DNA of 64,000 nucleotides from Desulfofundulus kuznetsovii DSM 6115 (GCF_000214705.1 NC_015573.1:2611001-2675000); one strand, 5' to 3'; counted from the stretch's first letter, positions 51,686 through 62,589 are shown. Notes: a model not told the origin generated them from the sequence alone. Numbers and translations: made by a program.

Positions 51686-52814
51686 AGTGATTATCGTTGG
51701 CGGGGGGGTCACCGGCTGTTCCATTGCCTATCACCTGGCCGCCCGGGGCATGCGTGATGTGGCTGTGCTGGAACGAGCCTACCTCACCTCCGGCGCCACG
51801 GGACGCTGCGGGGCTGGTTTCCGCCACCAGTGGGGCACAAAAACCAATTGCCTTTTGGCCAAATACGCCATCGCCAAGCTGGAGCGCCTGGCCGAAGAGC
51901 TGGACTATCCCGGAGGCGTGGAAATCAAGCAGGGGGGTTACCTGATCCTGGCCTACACCCCCAAAATGGAAGAGCAGTTCAAGAAAAACCTGGCCCTGCA
52001 GAAAAGCCTGGGCATCGACGCCCGCTGGGTAACACCCCGGGAAGCCCGGGAAATCGTACCCTTTTTAAACACCGAGGGCCTTCTGGGAGCCACCTTCTGT
52101 GCCAAAGACGGCCACGCCAACCCCTTTAAGGTCACCGATGCCTATGCCCGGGCGGCCAGGCGGCTGGGGGTGAAAATCCACACCTATACGGAAGTACAGG
52201 ACATCAAAATCGAAGGCTCCCTGAAAACGGTCATCACCAACCGAGGGACTTTCCAGGCTCCGGTGGTGGTCAACGCCGCGGGCGGCCACGCGGCGGAAAT
52301 CGGCCGCATGGTGGGGATAGACCTGCCCGTGGTGCCGGAAAGGCACCAGATCCTGGTGACCGAACCGGTGGAACAGGTCCTGGGGCCCATGGTGATGAGT
52401 TTCTACCACAACCTCTACTGCCAGCAAACGCCCCACGGCAGCTTTATCATGGGCCTGGGGGATCCCAACGAGCCCAAGGAATACAACATCCGTTCCAGCT
52501 GGCAGTTTCTTACCCAGATGGCCCAAAAAGCGGTCTGGCTCCTGCCGGTGTTGAAAAACGTGCGGGTGGTCCGGCAGTGGGCCGGGGTGTACGACATGAG
52601 CCCCGACCGGCAGCCCGTGCTGGGCGAGGTAGCCGGGGTGCCCGGGTTTTATGTTGCCGCCGGTTTTTCCGGACACGGCTTTATGATTGCCCCCATGACC
52701 GGCCAGTTGATGGCGGAAATCATCTTGGGGCTGCCCACCACCCTGCCCGTGGATATGTTCAGCCTGTCCCGTTTTACCACCGGCGAGCTATTTGTGGAAC
52801 CGTCGGTTGTCTAG
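51672..52814 (+). CDS. FAD-dependent amino-acid dehydrogenase, catalytic subunit (HcnC/PDH-beta/SoxB-like)
   Basis: 380 residues from ATG 51672 after AGGTG. VIIVGGGVTGCSIAYHLAARG binds FAD; TSGATGRCGAGFRHQWGT is the DAO-family second motif; GVYDMSPDRQPVLGEV and VAAGFSGHGFMIAPMTGQLMAE close the fold. Relatives oxidise proline, hydroxyproline, sarcosine or glycine. With the neighbouring Fe-S subunits and a P5C-dehydrogenase-like gene, L-proline is the best guess. Confidence 0.85.
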   Translation: MNRHEVIIVGGGVTGCSIAYHLAARGMRDVAVLERAYLTSGATGRCGAGFRHQWGTKTNCLLAKYAIAKLERLAEELDYPGGVEIKQGGYLILAYTPKMEEQFKKNLALQKSLGIDARWVTPREAREIVPFLNTEGLLGATFCAKDGHANPFKVTDAYARAARRLGVKIHTYTEVQDIKIEGSLKTVITNRGTFQAPVVVNAAGGHAAEIGRMVGIDLPVVPERHQILVTEPVEQVLGPMVMSFYHNLYCQQTPHGSFIMGLGDPNEPKEYNIRSSWQFLTQMAQKAVWLLPVLKNVRVVRQWAGVYDMSPDRQPVLGEVAGVPGFYVAAGFSGHGFMIAPMTGQLMAEIILGLPTTLPVDMFSLSRFTTGELFVEPSVV

Positions 52815-52848
52815 GCAATTAACAAAGGTTACCGTCACTTCTTTTACT

Positions 52849-52867
52849 CCCGGAATCTTGTTCCGGG
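52849..52867 (+). terminator. Short hairpin between dehydrogenase genes
   Basis: CCCGGAA (52849-52855) pairs with TTCCGGG (52861-52867), loop TCTTG. Only short A tracts follow, so it is more likely a processing or stability element than a full terminator. Confidence 0.4.
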
Positions 52868-52901
52868 CAAAAACCAGGCCTATAATAAGGAGTGAAGAGC
52901 G

Positions 52902-54449
52902 ATGCTCATACCCTTTGCCAACGAGCCCTTAACCGACTTCACCCGGGAAGAAAACCGGAAGAAAATGAAGGAAGCCCTGCAGAAAGTCAAAAGCCGCCTG
53001 GGCAGGGAGTATCCTTTAATCATCGGGGGAAAACAAATCTACACTGAAGAAAAAATCGTCTCTTACAACCCTTCCTGCCACAGTGAGGTTGTCGGCCGGG
53101 TTTCCCGGGCCGACCGGGCTTTGGCCCAGCGGGCGGTGGAAACGGCCGCGGAAGCTTTCCTGAGCTGGCGGCAGGTGCCCCCCGAGGCCAGGGCACGCTA
53201 CCTCTTTAAGGCCGCGGCCATCATGCGCAAAAGAAAACACGAGCTTTCGGCCTGGATGGTGCTGGAAGCCGGCAAAAACTGGGCCGAGGCCGATGCCGAT
53301 ACCGCCGAGGCCATTGACTTCCTGGAATTTTACGGCCGGGAAATGATCCGCCTGGCCCAACCCCAGCCGGTCACCCCCTATCCCGGGGAGGAAAATACCC
53401 TGGAATACCTGCCTTTGGGTGTGGGGGTTATCATCCCACCCTGGAACTTCCCCCTGGCCATCCTCACCGGTACGACCGTGGGGCCGGTGGTGGCCGGCAA
53501 TACGGTAGTTTTAAAACCGGCCAGCAATACACCGGTAATCGCGTACATGTTCATGGAGATCATGCAGGAAGCCGGCCTGCCTCCCGGGGTAATCAACTTC
53601 CTGCCCGGCAGCGGCGGCGAAATTGGTGATTTTCTGGTGGGGCATCCCCTGGTGCATTTCATTAATTTCACCGGCTCCAGGGATGTGGGCCTGCATATTA
53701 ACAGCCTGGCCGCCCGGATCGCCCCCGGCCAGAAATGGATTAAACGGGTGGCGGCGGAAATGGGCGGCAAGGACGCCATCATCATTGATGAGGACTGCGA
53801 CCTGGATGAAGCCGTAGCCGGCGTGATAACCTCGGCCTATGGCTTTTCCGGCCAGAAATGTTCCGCCTGCTCCCGGCTGATTGTGGTTGGTGACGCTTAC
53901 CGGCCGGTGCTGGACAAACTGGCCGAAAGGGTGGCTCAACTTAAGACGGGACCTGCCGAAGAATACGGTATAGACGTGGGCCCGGTCATTGACGGAGCCT
54001 CATATAACAAAATCATGGGCTATATCCAGATTGGCCGGGAGGAAGGCCGCCTGCTCGCCGGCGGCCAGGGGGACAACAGCCGGGGCTACTTTATCTGGCC
54101 CACGGTGTTTGCCGACGTAGCGCCCCGGGCCCGCATCGCCCAGGAGGAAATTTTCGGGCCGGTGCTGGCGGTCATTCAGGCTAAAACCTTCGATGAAGCC
54201 ATTGCCATTGCCAACGATACGGAATACGGCCTTACCGGGGGCGTATACTCCCGCAACCGCGCCCACCTGGAAAAGGCCCGCCGGGAGTTCCATGCGGGCA
54301 ACCTGTATTTCAACCGCAAGTGCACCGGTGCACTGGTGGGAGTACAACCCTTCGGCGGTTTCAAAATGTCCGGCACCAACTCCAAAGCCGGTGGCCGGGA
54401 TTACCTTAAATTGTTCATGCAGGCCAAATCCATTTCCGAACGCTTTTAG
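52902..54449 (+). CDS. Aldehyde dehydrogenase, probable 1-pyrroline-5-carboxylate dehydrogenase
   Basis: 515 residues, matching the RocA/PruA length. PPWNFPLAILTGTTVGPVVAGNTVVLKPAS, the general base in AAEMGGKDAIIIDEDCDLDEAV, and the catalytic cysteine in SGQKCSACSRLIV are present. FGGFKMSGTNSKAGGRDYL is close to P5C dehydrogenases. It would oxidise glutamate-gamma-semialdehyde to glutamate with NAD+, completing proline catabolism begun by the cluster. Substrate assignment is by similarity and context. Confidence 0.85.
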   Translation: MLIPFANEPLTDFTREENRKKMKEALQKVKSRLGREYPLIIGGKQIYTEEKIVSYNPSCHSEVVGRVSRADRALAQRAVETAAEAFLSWRQVPPEARARYLFKAAAIMRKRKHELSAWMVLEAGKNWAEADADTAEAIDFLEFYGREMIRLAQPQPVTPYPGEENTLEYLPLGVGVIIPPWNFPLAILTGTTVGPVVAGNTVVLKPASNTPVIAYMFMEIMQEAGLPPGVINFLPGSGGEIGDFLVGHPLVHFINFTGSRDVGLHINSLAARIAPGQKWIKRVAAEMGGKDAIIIDEDCDLDEAVAGVITSAYGFSGQKCSACSRLIVVGDAYRPVLDKLAERVAQLKTGPAEEYGIDVGPVIDGASYNKIMGYIQIGREEGRLLAGGQGDNSRGYFIWPTVFADVAPRARIAQEEIFGPVLAVIQAKTFDEAIAIANDTEYGLTGGVYSRNRAHLEKARREFHAGNLYFNRKCTGALVGVQPFGGFKMSGTNSKAGGRDYLKLFMQAKSISERF

Positions 54450-54491
54450 CCCGGATTTAACCGAAACGTTGTTGATCGGATGTGAGGTCCT

Positions 54492-56312
54492 GTGTCCAGA
54501 CTGGATCAGGTAAAAGAAGACTGCCAGCGGGCTGCCGAAGCCATTGCCGCCGCCCTGGGGGTCGAGGTCGAGGTAATCGACCTCGACCTGGTGCGGGTGG
54601 CCGGCACGGGCAAGGTGCGCAACGACGTGGGCTCCCGCCTCCTGCGGGGGCTGGTGAACAAACACGTGCTCAAGACCAGCCGGCCCATTTTCATCAAGGA
54701 GGCGGGCTACCATCCCATCTGCATGTCCTGCCCCCTGACGGGGAGCTGTTTTTACAAAGCTTCCATCGTTTACCCCATCATTGCCGGGCAGAATGTCATC
54801 GGCACCATCAGCCTGATTGCCTTTAGCGACGAACAAAAAGTAACCCTGCTTACCCGCACCGAATCTTTGATGGAATTTATCGGGCGCATGGCCGACCTGA
54901 TCGCAGCCAAGGTCCTGGAAACCGAGGCCATGACCGAGAAAATGATCATGGCCAGCCAGGTGAACGCGGTCATGGATGCGGTGGATGAAGGGGTCGTTGC
55001 CATCAACAGCGACGGGGTGGTGACCCACTTCAACCTCTCCGCCGAACGGATGTTTAACATCCCCAAAAACGAAATTCTGCACCAGCGTCTGGAAGAACAC
55101 TTAACCGGCCTGCCCCTCCTCCAGGCCCTGCGCAAACCCGGAGGTTTTACTTCCCGGGAGTGTTTTGTCCAGGCCAGGGGACGGCGGCTGCATCTTCTGG
55201 TTACGGCCCGCCCCATAATGGGCAGCGACGGCCGGCCCGTAGGAGTGGTGGCCTCGGCCCGGGACTTCAAGGAGACACAAAAGCTGGCCTATGAAATTAT
55301 GAGCGCCCAGAAGGTCTTCACTTTTGACGACATCATCGGGGAAAGCCGGGCCATAAAAGAGCTAAAAGCGAGGGCGGCGAAAATTGCCGGCAGCCATTCC
55401 ACCGTCCTGATCACCGGGGAAAGCGGCACGGGCAAGGAAATTTTTGCCCGGGCCATCCACGCCGCCAGCCCGCGGAAAAACAAGCCCTTTGTGGCCATAA
55501 ACTGCGGGGCCATACCGGAAACCCTGCTGGAAAGCGAACTGTTCGGCTATGAAGAAGGAGCCTTCACCGGTGCCCGCAAAGGGGGCAAACCGGGCAAGTT
55601 TGAGCTGGCCAATCACGGGACCATTTTCCTGGACGAAATCGGGAACATGTCCCTCTACCTGCAGGCGAAGCTGCTACGGGTACTGCAGGAGCGCCAGGTG
55701 GAACGCGTCGGCGGCAACCGCCTGATCCCGGTGGACATACGCATCATTGCCGCCACCAACAGCAACCTGGAAGAAATGATTGCCAAGGGGCGTTTCCGGG
55801 ACGACCTGTATTATCGCTTGAGTGTGATTCCCCTCTACATACCCCCTTTACGGGAGAGGCCGGAGGATATCAAGCTGCTCCTGGAATACTACCGGGAGCA
55901 CTATAACAACCTCCTGGGCAAGAAAATCCGGGGTTATACTTCCCGGGCGGAACGGGCCTGCCTTGCCTATAGCTGGCCGGGAAATGTGCGGGAACTGATC
56001 AACGCCGTGGAATATGCCGTAAACCTGGAGGAAGGCGACCTTATTGATACCGGCAGCCTGCCCCGTGCGGTACAGGAGGGCGGTCACCGCATGGCAGAAA
56101 TCCCCGGCCGCGAAAACCGCTGGGTTACTTTAGAGCAGATGGAAAAGGAGGCCATCATCAGCGCCCTGGATCATTTCGGCTGGAATGAACAGGGCAAAAC
56201 AAAAGCCGCCCGGGCGCTGGGCATAAGCCGGGCGACCATCTACCGCAAAATTGCCAAATACAACCTTCTTTCCCCCACGACCCGGGAAGGAACTCTCACC
56301 AGGGAACGTTAA
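54492..56312 (+). CDS. Sigma-54-dependent activator with Cys-rich sensor and PAS domain
   Basis: 606 residues from GTG 54492. An N-terminal sensor domain (about 1-130) holds the cysteine cluster [14 protein letters not shown] domain follows (about 155-260; [18 protein letters not shown]). The AAA+ domain has Walker A GESGTGKE, the sigma-54 loop [13 protein letters not shown], and Walker [11 protein letters not shown] Fis-type helix-turn-helix ends the protein ([18 protein letters not shown]). It probably activates the sigma-54 promoter at 48988. Confidence 0.9.
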   Translation: MSRLDQVKEDCQRAAEAIAAALGVEVEVIDLDLVRVAGTGKVRNDVGSRLLRGLVNKHVLKTSRPIFIKEAGYHPICMSCPLTGSCFYKASIVYPIIAGQNVIGTISLIAFSDEQKVTLLTRTESLMEFIGRMADLIAAKVLETEAMTEKMIMASQVNAVMDAVDEGVVAINSDGVVTHFNLSAERMFNIPKNEILHQRLEEHLTGLPLLQALRKPGGFTSRECFVQARGRRLHLLVTARPIMGSDGRPVGVVASARDFKETQKLAYEIMSAQKVFTFDDIIGESRAIKELKARAAKIAGSHSTVLITGESGTGKEIFARAIHAASPRKNKPFVAINCGAIPETLLESELFGYEEGAFTGARKGGKPGKFELANHGTIFLDEIGNMSLYLQAKLLRVLQERQVERVGGNRLIPVDIRIIAATNSNLEEMIAKGRFRDDLYYRLSVIPLYIPPLRERPEDIKLLLEYYREHYNNLLGKKIRGYTSRAERACLAYSWPGNVRELINAVEYAVNLEEGDLIDTGSLPRAVQEGGHRMAEIPGRENRWVTLEQMEKEAIISALDHFGWNEQGKTKAARALGISRATIYRKIAKYNLLSPTTREGTLTRER

Positions 56313-57922
56313 TTCTTGTGCAAAGGCCTTTTTGTTCTCAGGATGCCCAGGCGATTCATTTTGTAATACAGAGTGCTCCTGGGCACTCCCAGCAGGCGGG
56401 CGGTAACGGTGCGGTTGCCTCCCGCCTCTTTCAGTGCCTTGAGAATGATTTCCTTCTCGGTTTCTTTAGCGGCCACGGTTAAATCGGGTGGAAATTCCCG
56501 GGCAGCGGCAAAACCCAGGGCATGCTCCTGCAGGTACTTGGGGAGATCCCTTTCCGTGATCACCTCGCTTTCGGCCAGCACTACCATTCGCTCCACAGTA
56601 TTCTTTAATTCCCGGACATTGCCGGGCCAGGAATAGGAGAGCAGTGCCGCCACCACTCCCGGCTCCACCTTGCTGATTTCCTTGCCGTAAAGCTGGCAGT
56701 ATTCCTGCAAAAAGCGGTAGAGCAATTCGGGAATATCGGAACGCCTCTCCCTCAAGGGAGGCATCTCGACGCTGATTACATTTAAACGGTAATACAGATC
56801 TTCCCTGAATTCGCCGCCGGAAACCATTTCCTCCAGCTGGCGGTTGGTGGCGGCAATAATGCGGATGTTCACACTCACGGGCCGGGACCCGCCCACGCGG
56901 TAAAACACCCTTTCCTGCAACACGCGCAGGAGCTTAACCTGCAGGTTGGGGGGCAGCTCCCCGATTTCATCCAGGAAAACCGTTCCTTCATTGGCCATTT
57001 CCAGCAGACCCGGCTTTCCGCGGGGCCCGGCCCCGGTAAAGGCGCCCTGCTCGTAGCCGAAAATCTCACTTTCAAAGAGCTCCGCCGGAACGGCGCCGCA
57101 ATTGATCACCACGAAGGGCTTGCCCGCCCGGTCGCTGGCCTCGTGGATGGCCCTGGCCAGAACCTCCTTCCCCGTACCGCTCTCCCCCCGGATCAGCACG
57201 GTGGCATCGGTGGGGGCGGCCCGCCGGGCCACATCCACTACAGCCTTCAAGCGGGGGTGGTGACCGTAGAGCTTGGCAAAGGGGTCCACGCGCTTGATCT
57301 CGTTTTTCTGAATGGCTTCTTTCAGGCATTTGACCTGGTAACTGGCCCGGGACAGGGCGCGGTTAAGCTGGATTACTTCCGTGACATCCTTCTCGGCTGA
57401 AACACCGCCTATAACCCGCCCGTCCCGCCTGATGGGCACGGAATTAATTAAAACATGGGTGTCCTGGCAGGGCTGGTGGTATTCCGCGTATACCTCACGG
57501 TCTTCCCGGCATACCCGGGTAACCACCAGGTTGGTAAAAAAATCGTGGATGGAACGCCCCAGGATGTCCTGGCATTTGATGCCGTAGAGCAATTCAGCCT
57601 TGCGGTTCCAGCCGGTAACGTTTTCCTGGCTGTCGATCATGCAGATAACGTCATCGGTGACCCCCAGCACGGCGGTGAGGGCCGCCTCCGTTTCCCGGAT
57701 GAAATCCACCAGGCGCTCCGCCACCCGCTCCAAGATCAGCAGGCCCGTTACCGTCCCGCTGGCATCCACAACGGCAATATTTTTCTCCCGTAAAGCCGGG
57801 ATTACACTTAAAATGTGCTGGTCCAGGATTTCCTCCCCGTGGAGGACAAATTCGGTCAGGTCATTTTCCGGAACCGGCTCGCATAAGAAATCCCGCACCA
57901 AAAGCCTTTTTTCCAGGTACAT
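56309..57922 (-). CDS. Sigma-54-dependent activator with PAS domain
   Basis: 537 residues. The N-terminal part resembles a degenerate CBS-like segment ([19 protein letters not shown]), then a PAS domain ([24 protein letters not shown]), then AAA+ with [21 protein letters not shown] and [13 protein letters not shown], and a Fis-type HTH ([21 protein letters not shown]). It follows livF by 15 bases and may control the liv genes. It overlaps the convergent activator gene by four bases. Confidence 0.9.
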   Translation of the reverse strand: MYLEKRLLVRDFLCEPVPENDLTEFVLHGEEILDQHILSVIPALREKNIAVVDASGTVTGLLILERVAERLVDFIRETEAALTAVLGVTDDVICMIDSQENVTGWNRKAELLYGIKCQDILGRSIHDFFTNLVVTRVCREDREVYAEYHQPCQDTHVLINSVPIRRDGRVIGGVSAEKDVTEVIQLNRALSRASYQVKCLKEAIQKNEIKRVDPFAKLYGHHPRLKAVVDVARRAAPTDATVLIRGESGTGKEVLARAIHEASDRAGKPFVVINCGAVPAELFESEIFGYEQGAFTGAGPRGKPGLLEMANEGTVFLDEIGELPPNLQVKLLRVLQERVFYRVGGSRPVSVNIRIIAATNRQLEEMVSGGEFREDLYYRLNVISVEMPPLRERRSDIPELLYRFLQEYCQLYGKEISKVEPGVVAALLSYSWPGNVRELKNTVERMVVLAESEVITERDLPKYLQEHALGFAAAREFPPDLTVAAKETEKEIILKALKEAGGNRTVTARLLGVPRSTLYYKMNRLGILRTKRPLHKN

Positions 57923-57937
57923 AGGTCATTCTCCCCA

Positions 57938-58648
57938 TCATTCACCCAGATAGGCCCTCTTGACCTCCGGTTTCTGCATAAGCTCAGCCGCCGGACCCTC
58001 CAGGGTTATTTCCCCCGTTTGCAGCACATAGGCCCTGTGGGCAATAGAGAGGGCCATGTGGGCATTTTGTTCCACCAAAAGAATGGTTGTACCCGTCTTA
58101 TTAATCTCCTGAATGATGGAAAACACTTCCCGCACCAGAAGCGGCGCCAGCCCCATGGAGGGCTCATCCAACAGTAAAAGCTCCGGCCGGGACATCAGGG
58201 CGCGGCCCATGGCCAGCATCTGCTGTTCTCCGCCGCTTAAAGTACCGGCCAGCTGGTGTTTGCGCTCGGCCAGGCGGGGAAAACGCTCGAAAACCCGTTC
58301 CAGCCCCGCCTTCAACTCGGAGCGGCTGCGCACCACATACGCCCCCATCTCCAGGTTTTCCAGCACCGTCATGCGGCTGAATACCCGCCTGCCCTCGGGT
58401 ACCTGGGTCAGGCCCAGTTCTACAATCCTGTAGGGAGGCAACTTGGTGATCTCCCGGCCTTTGTAAAAAATTTGACCTTTTTTGGCCCGCAAAAGTCCGG
58501 AAATGGTACGCAGGGTGGTAGTCTTACCCGCCCCGTTGGCACCAATCAGGGCCACAATCTCCCCTTCCTCTACCGAAAAAGATATGCCCTTCAAGGCTTC
58601 AATTACCCCGTAGGCAACGCTGACCTCTTTAACCTCCAGCACCTTCAC
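57938..58648 (-). CDS. livF: Branched-chain amino acid ABC transporter ATP-binding protein LivF
   Basis: 236 residues. Walker A GANGAGKTT, signature LSGGEQQML, Walker B LLLLDEPSMGL. Short LivF-type with LTQVPEGRRVFSRMTVLENL. The GTG start overlaps the livG stop (GTGA). Confidence 0.94.
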   Translation of the reverse strand: MKVLEVKEVSVAYGVIEALKGISFSVEEGEIVALIGANGAGKTTTLRTISGLLRAKKGQIFYKGREITKLPPYRIVELGLTQVPEGRRVFSRMTVLENLEMGAYVVRSRSELKAGLERVFERFPRLAERKHQLAGTLSGGEQQMLAMGRALMSRPELLLLDEPSMGLAPLLVREVFSIIQEINKTGTTILLVEQNAHMALSIAHRAYVLQTGEITLEGPAAELMQKPEVKRAYLGE

Positions 58649-59409
58649 ACATCCTTCCCCAGGTAGGCCTCAATCACCGCCGGATCCTGCTGTATTTCGG
58701 CGGGAGTCCCATCGGCTATCTTTCTGCCGTAATCCAGCACCGCCACCCGGTCGGCCAGGCTCATGACGAACTTCATATCGTGTTCCACCAGGAAAATGGT
58801 GATGCCCATGTCCCGGATGCGGCGGACCATCCCGGAAAGGTCCTGTTTTTCCTGCGGGTTCATGCCGGCCGCCGGCTCATCCAGCAAAATTATTTTGGGG
58901 TCGGTGGCCAGGGCCCGGGCTATTTCCAGCCGCCTTTGCTCACCGTAGGAAAGATTCCTGGCCAGCTCCTCCTCCTTGGCATTCAGACCCATGAATTCCA
59001 GCAGTTCCCGTGCCCGCGCGGTGATCCTTGTTTCTTCCGCCCGCACGCGGCCAAAGGGTAAGAGGGCCCCCCATACACCCGCCCTGCCCCGGCAATGCCG
59101 GCCGATCTGCACATTTTCCAGCACCGTCAGATTGCCAAAAAGACGAATGTTTTGAAAGGTGCGGGCGATGCCCCGGGCGGTTATCTCGTGGGGGGACAGG
59201 CCGTTTATTTTTTCCCCGCGAAAAATGATTTCACCCCCCGTGGGGCGGTAAATGCCGGTGACCAGGTTGAAGATGGTGCTTTTTCCCGCCCCGTTGGGGC
59301 CAATCAGGGCCCGGATTTCCCCTTCCTCTATGGACATGTCCACATCATCCACGGCACAAAGGCCGCCGAACCGGATGCTTAAATTTCTTAACTCCAGGAT
59401 TGCTGCCAT
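58645..59409 (-). CDS. livG: Branched-chain amino acid ABC transporter ATP-binding protein LivG
   Basis: 254 residues from ATG 59409 ([16 protein letters not shown]) after GGGAGGATG. Walker [10 protein letters not shown], LivG-specific [12 protein letters not shown], signature [15 protein letters not shown], Walker [15 protein letters not shown]. Partners LivF in the cytoplasmic ATPase pair. Confidence 0.94.
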   Translation of the reverse strand: MAAILELRNLSIRFGGLCAVDDVDMSIEEGEIRALIGPNGAGKSTIFNLVTGIYRPTGGEIIFRGEKINGLSPHEITARGIARTFQNIRLFGNLTVLENVQIGRHCRGRAGVWGALLPFGRVRAEETRITARARELLEFMGLNAKEEELARNLSYGEQRRLEIARALATDPKIILLDEPAAGMNPQEKQDLSGMVRRIRDMGITIFLVEHDMKFVMSLADRVAVLDYGRKIADGTPAEIQQDPAVIEAYLGKDV

Positions 59410-59452
59410 ACATCCTCCCGCCATCAGGTCGAACAAGCAGTCCGACGTTTTT

Positions 59453-60337
59453 TTAACTGCTCAGGGCCGCCGCCTTTTGCTTTCTGCGCCGCAGCAGGCG
59501 GCGGAAGTTAACGCCACCCAGCAAGCCGTTGGGCCGGAAGATCATCATTAATACCAGAAGCAAACCGTAAATCATCATCCGGTATTCCCGGACGAAGCGC
59601 AGGAACTCGGGAGCCAGGGTGAGCACGGTCGTGCCAACAATGGTCCCGGGGATGCTTCCCAGACCGCCCAGCACCACGAAGTTCAAAATTTCAAAGGACT
59701 TCAAAAAGCCAAAGTCGTTGGGATTCAAGTATTGCAGCATGTGGGCATAAAAGCCCCCGCTGATCCCGGCCAGGAAACAACCGATGCCGAAAGCCTGGAT
59801 CTTGTACCACATGGCGTTAATACCCATGGCCTCGGCGGCAATTTCATCCTCCCGAATGGCCTTCAAAGCACGGCCAAAACGGGAATTCTCCAGCAAGACC
59901 ATGGCCACCACGGCCAGAATGACAAAAATGGTTACATTTATCAAGTTGGATGCACGGGGAATGGCCGCCAGTCCAATGGCTCCCCCGGTTATTTTCATAT
60001 TTGTAAAGGCCACCCGCACAATTTCCCCGAAGCCCAGGGTGGCAATACCCAGGTAGTCGCCGGTGAGTTTGAGTACGGGAATACCCAGCAATATGCCAAA
60101 TAAAGCCGCCATCAATCCGCCCAGGATAAGGCTGGCCAGAAAAGGCATATGGAAATCCCTGGTTAAGATTGCCGCCGTGTAGGCGCCAATACTCAAGAAA
60201 GCAGCATGTCCAAAGGTAAGCTGACCGCACAAACCGGTAATGAGGTTCAGACCCAAAGCCGCAATGATATAAATACCCACCAGCATGAGCACCTGCTGGT
60301 AATAGGGGTCAATTACACTGGTTAGCCACTGCGACAT
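59453..60337 (-). CDS. livM: Branched-chain amino acid permease LivM
   Basis: 294 residues, eight or more membrane helices. [26 protein letters not shown] is the LivM signature, and [24 protein letters not shown] the conserved cytoplasmic loop that contacts the ATPases. The tail is basic. Confidence 0.93.
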   Translation of the reverse strand: MSQWLTSVIDPYYQQVLMLVGIYIIAALGLNLITGLCGQLTFGHAAFLSIGAYTAAILTRDFHMPFLASLILGGLMAALFGILLGIPVLKLTGDYLGIATLGFGEIVRVAFTNMKITGGAIGLAAIPRASNLINVTIFVILAVVAMVLLENSRFGRALKAIREDEIAAEAMGINAMWYKIQAFGIGCFLAGISGGFYAHMLQYLNPNDFGFLKSFEILNFVVLGGLGSIPGTIVGTTVLTLAPEFLRFVREYRMMIYGLLLVLMMIFRPNGLLGGVNFRRLLRRRKQKAAALSS

Positions 60338-60342
60338 AATTT

Positions 60343-61215
60343 CTACACCTTCCTCTGGATGGGCCGCCCCAGAAGACCGGTGGGCCTGACCAGCAAAATG
60401 ATGATCAGCAGGGTAAAGGCAATAGCATCTTTATAGGTCGAAAAGCCTGCGGCCACGCCAAAAACCTCGGCCAGACCCAGGAGCAGGCCGCCCAGCATGG
60501 CGCCGGGAATATTGCCGATACCACCCAGCACCGCCGCCACAAAGGCTTTCAGACCGGCAGTTACACCCATATAGGGAGATACGGAGTTAAAATAAATCCC
60601 TACCAGCACTCCACCCGCCGCGGCCAGGGCAGACCCGATGGCAAAGGTGAAGGAAATCACCCGGTTGATGTTGATGCCCATCAGGCTGGCCGTATCGTAA
60701 TCCTCGGAGGCCGCCCGCATGGCCTTGCCGATTTTAGTGTACTTGACGATAAACTGCAATCCCACCATCAGAGCCACAGAAACCAGCAAGATAACCAGCT
60801 GGATGCTGGAGAATTCCAGGGTGCCCACCCGCAGGGTCACATTTTTCAAAACGGGAGGGAACCCGGTGGGCTGCGGGCCTTTGAGAACGGTCATAAAGGT
60901 TTCCAGAAAGATGGATACTCCAATGGTGGTAATGAGGAGATTCAAACGGGGGGCACGGCGCAAAGGACGGTAGGCTACCCGCTCGATGGTCACCCCCAGG
61001 ACCATACAGGCGAGCATGGCGGTGGCCAGGGTGAGGAAAAAATTCTGGTGGAAGAGGGCTACCGCCGCCACCCCGATAAAGGCGCCGATCATGTAAATGT
61101 CGCCGTGGGCAAAGTTAATCAACTGGATGATGCCGTAAACCATGGTGTAACCCAGGGCAATTAAGGCGTAAGTGGCCCCCAGGGTGAGGCCGTTAATAAT
61201 TTGTTGCAGTAACAT
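60343..61215 (-). CDS. livH: Branched-chain amino acid permease LivH
   Basis: 290 residues from ATG 61215 (MLLQQIINGLTLGATYALIALG) after GGAGGGAG. GIIQLINFAHGDIYMIGAF and VAAVLGGIGNIPGAMLGGLLLGL are typical LivH segments. Six bases separate it from livM. Confidence 0.93.
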   Translation of the reverse strand: MLLQQIINGLTLGATYALIALGYTMVYGIIQLINFAHGDIYMIGAFIGVAAVALFHQNFFLTLATAMLACMVLGVTIERVAYRPLRRAPRLNLLITTIGVSIFLETFMTVLKGPQPTGFPPVLKNVTLRVGTLEFSSIQLVILLVSVALMVGLQFIVKYTKIGKAMRAASEDYDTASLMGININRVISFTFAIGSALAAAGGVLVGIYFNSVSPYMGVTAGLKAFVAAVLGGIGNIPGAMLGGLLLGLAEVFGVAAGFSTYKDAIAFTLLIIILLVRPTGLLGRPIQRKV

Positions 61216-61291
61216 GGCTCCCTCCACAAGATAAATTTCTGGTGGAACCGGGCAAGTTCGACCCGGTTCCACCGGAATCCGGAAATAAGGA

Positions 61292-62497
61292 TCAGGCTTT
61301 CGGCGCCTCGGTAGGCAGAGCTGCCTTAATGCTGAACTGCTGGTTCTTCACTTCCAGCAAGTACACCGGGCTCTTGACGGGCTCCCGGTTGGGCAGGAAG
61401 GTCAACGTACCGGAAACACCCGGATAATCCCTGGTCTTTGCTAAAGCATCTTTAAATTTAGAAGGATCGGTGCTGTTGGCTTCCTTCATGGCCCTGGCCA
61501 GCAACATCACTGCATCGTAACCCTGGGCGGAGAACATGTCGGGCAGCTTGTTCTCATTGGCCGCCTGGTATTTCTCGATGAACTCCCTGGTCTGGGGAGC
61601 GGCATTGGCCGGGTCGGCGGCAAAACCGGTGTACACCATGCTGCCCTCAACCGCATCGCCGCCCAGCTTCCAGAGCACCGGGGAAAGCAGACCGTCGCCG
61701 CCGGCCATCTTCAGGTCCAGGCCCTGCTTGCGCACTTCTTTCATAAACAGGCCGCCCTCGGTGTAATAGCCGGTAAAGATAATCCCGTCGGGCCTGGCCT
61801 GCTTGATCCGGGTCACCTGGGCGCTGAAATCCTGGTCCCCGTCCTGGATGCTCTCTCTATCGACTATTTGGGCGTTATGCTTGGCCAGCGCCTCTTCAAA
61901 GATTTTGGTCAGGCCCACGCTGTAGTCGTTGTTGGCTGAAGTAACGATGGCCACTTTCTTCCACCCCAGCTTGTTGACCAGATAATCGGTTACCGCCGGG
62001 GCAGCCACGGCATCCAAAAGGGTATCCCGGAAAATATAATCGCCCAACTCCACCACGCCTGGACCCACTGCGCCGGCAGAAAGGAGAACCACCTTATTTT
62101 GCTGGCAGATGGGTGCGGCCAGCTTGGTCTTGCCGGTAGTGGGGTCGCCCACAATGGCCACCACCCGGTCCTTGCTAATCATTTTCTGCACCACGGCGGC
62201 AGCCTCAGTTTGCTTGCTGCCGTGGTCCGACTCCACGATTTCAATCTTTTTGCCCAGCACGCCGCCTTCTTTATTTAAATCCCCGGCGGCCATTTTCATG
62301 CCTTTTAAGGTTTCTATACCGTAACTGGCCTCGTTCCCGGTCAAAGCGCCCATGAAACCAATCTTAATGGTATCACCCGACGCCCCGCCTTTATTTTCGC
62401 CACCGCCCGAGGTGCCCGTTTTACCACCACACCCGGCCACCAGGGCGATCATGAGCAACACACTTAATAATACCAGGGCTACTTTATGCTTTTTCAA
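61292..62497 (-). CDS. livJ: Branched-chain amino acid ABC transporter substrate-binding lipoprotein
   Basis: 401 residues from TTG 62497 after AGGAGGAGG. Lipobox LVAGC follows a hydrophobic signal, so it is anchored outside the cell membrane. IKIGFMGALTGNEASYGIETLKGMKMA, VAIVGDPTTGKT and VTSANNDYSVGLTKIFEEAL are typical of type I periplasmic binding proteins of the LivJ/BraC class. Ligand could be branched-chain or other amino acids. Confidence 0.92.
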   Translation of the reverse strand: MKKHKVALVLLSVLLMIALVAGCGGKTGTSGGGENKGGASGDTIKIGFMGALTGNEASYGIETLKGMKMAAGDLNKEGGVLGKKIEIVESDHGSKQTEAAAVVQKMISKDRVVAIVGDPTTGKTKLAAPICQQNKVVLLSAGAVGPGVVELGDYIFRDTLLDAVAAPAVTDYLVNKLGWKKVAIVTSANNDYSVGLTKIFEEALAKHNAQIVDRESIQDGDQDFSAQVTRIKQARPDGIIFTGYYTEGGLFMKEVRKQGLDLKMAGGDGLLSPVLWKLGGDAVEGSMVYTGFAADPANAAPQTREFIEKYQAANENKLPDMFSAQGYDAVMLLARAMKEANSTDPSKFKDALAKTRDYPGVSGTLTFLPNREPVKSPVYLLEVKNQQFSIKAALPTEAPKA

Positions 62498-62572
62498 CTG
62501 TCCTCCTCCTTTTTCTTTTACTCTCCAAAACCCTTCCGCCTACCCCCTTAACTCGCCATGTACCCCCTGTAG

Positions 62573-62589
62573 CACTTTCACCCCCATTT
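62573..62589 (-). promoter_or_regulatory. Weak sigma-54 promoter candidate before livJ
   Basis: Minus-strand TGGGGGTGAAAGTGCT keeps the GG-N10-GC spacing but matches the -24/-12 consensus poorly. It is worth noting only because a sigma-54 activator gene ends this operon. Confidence 0.25.
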
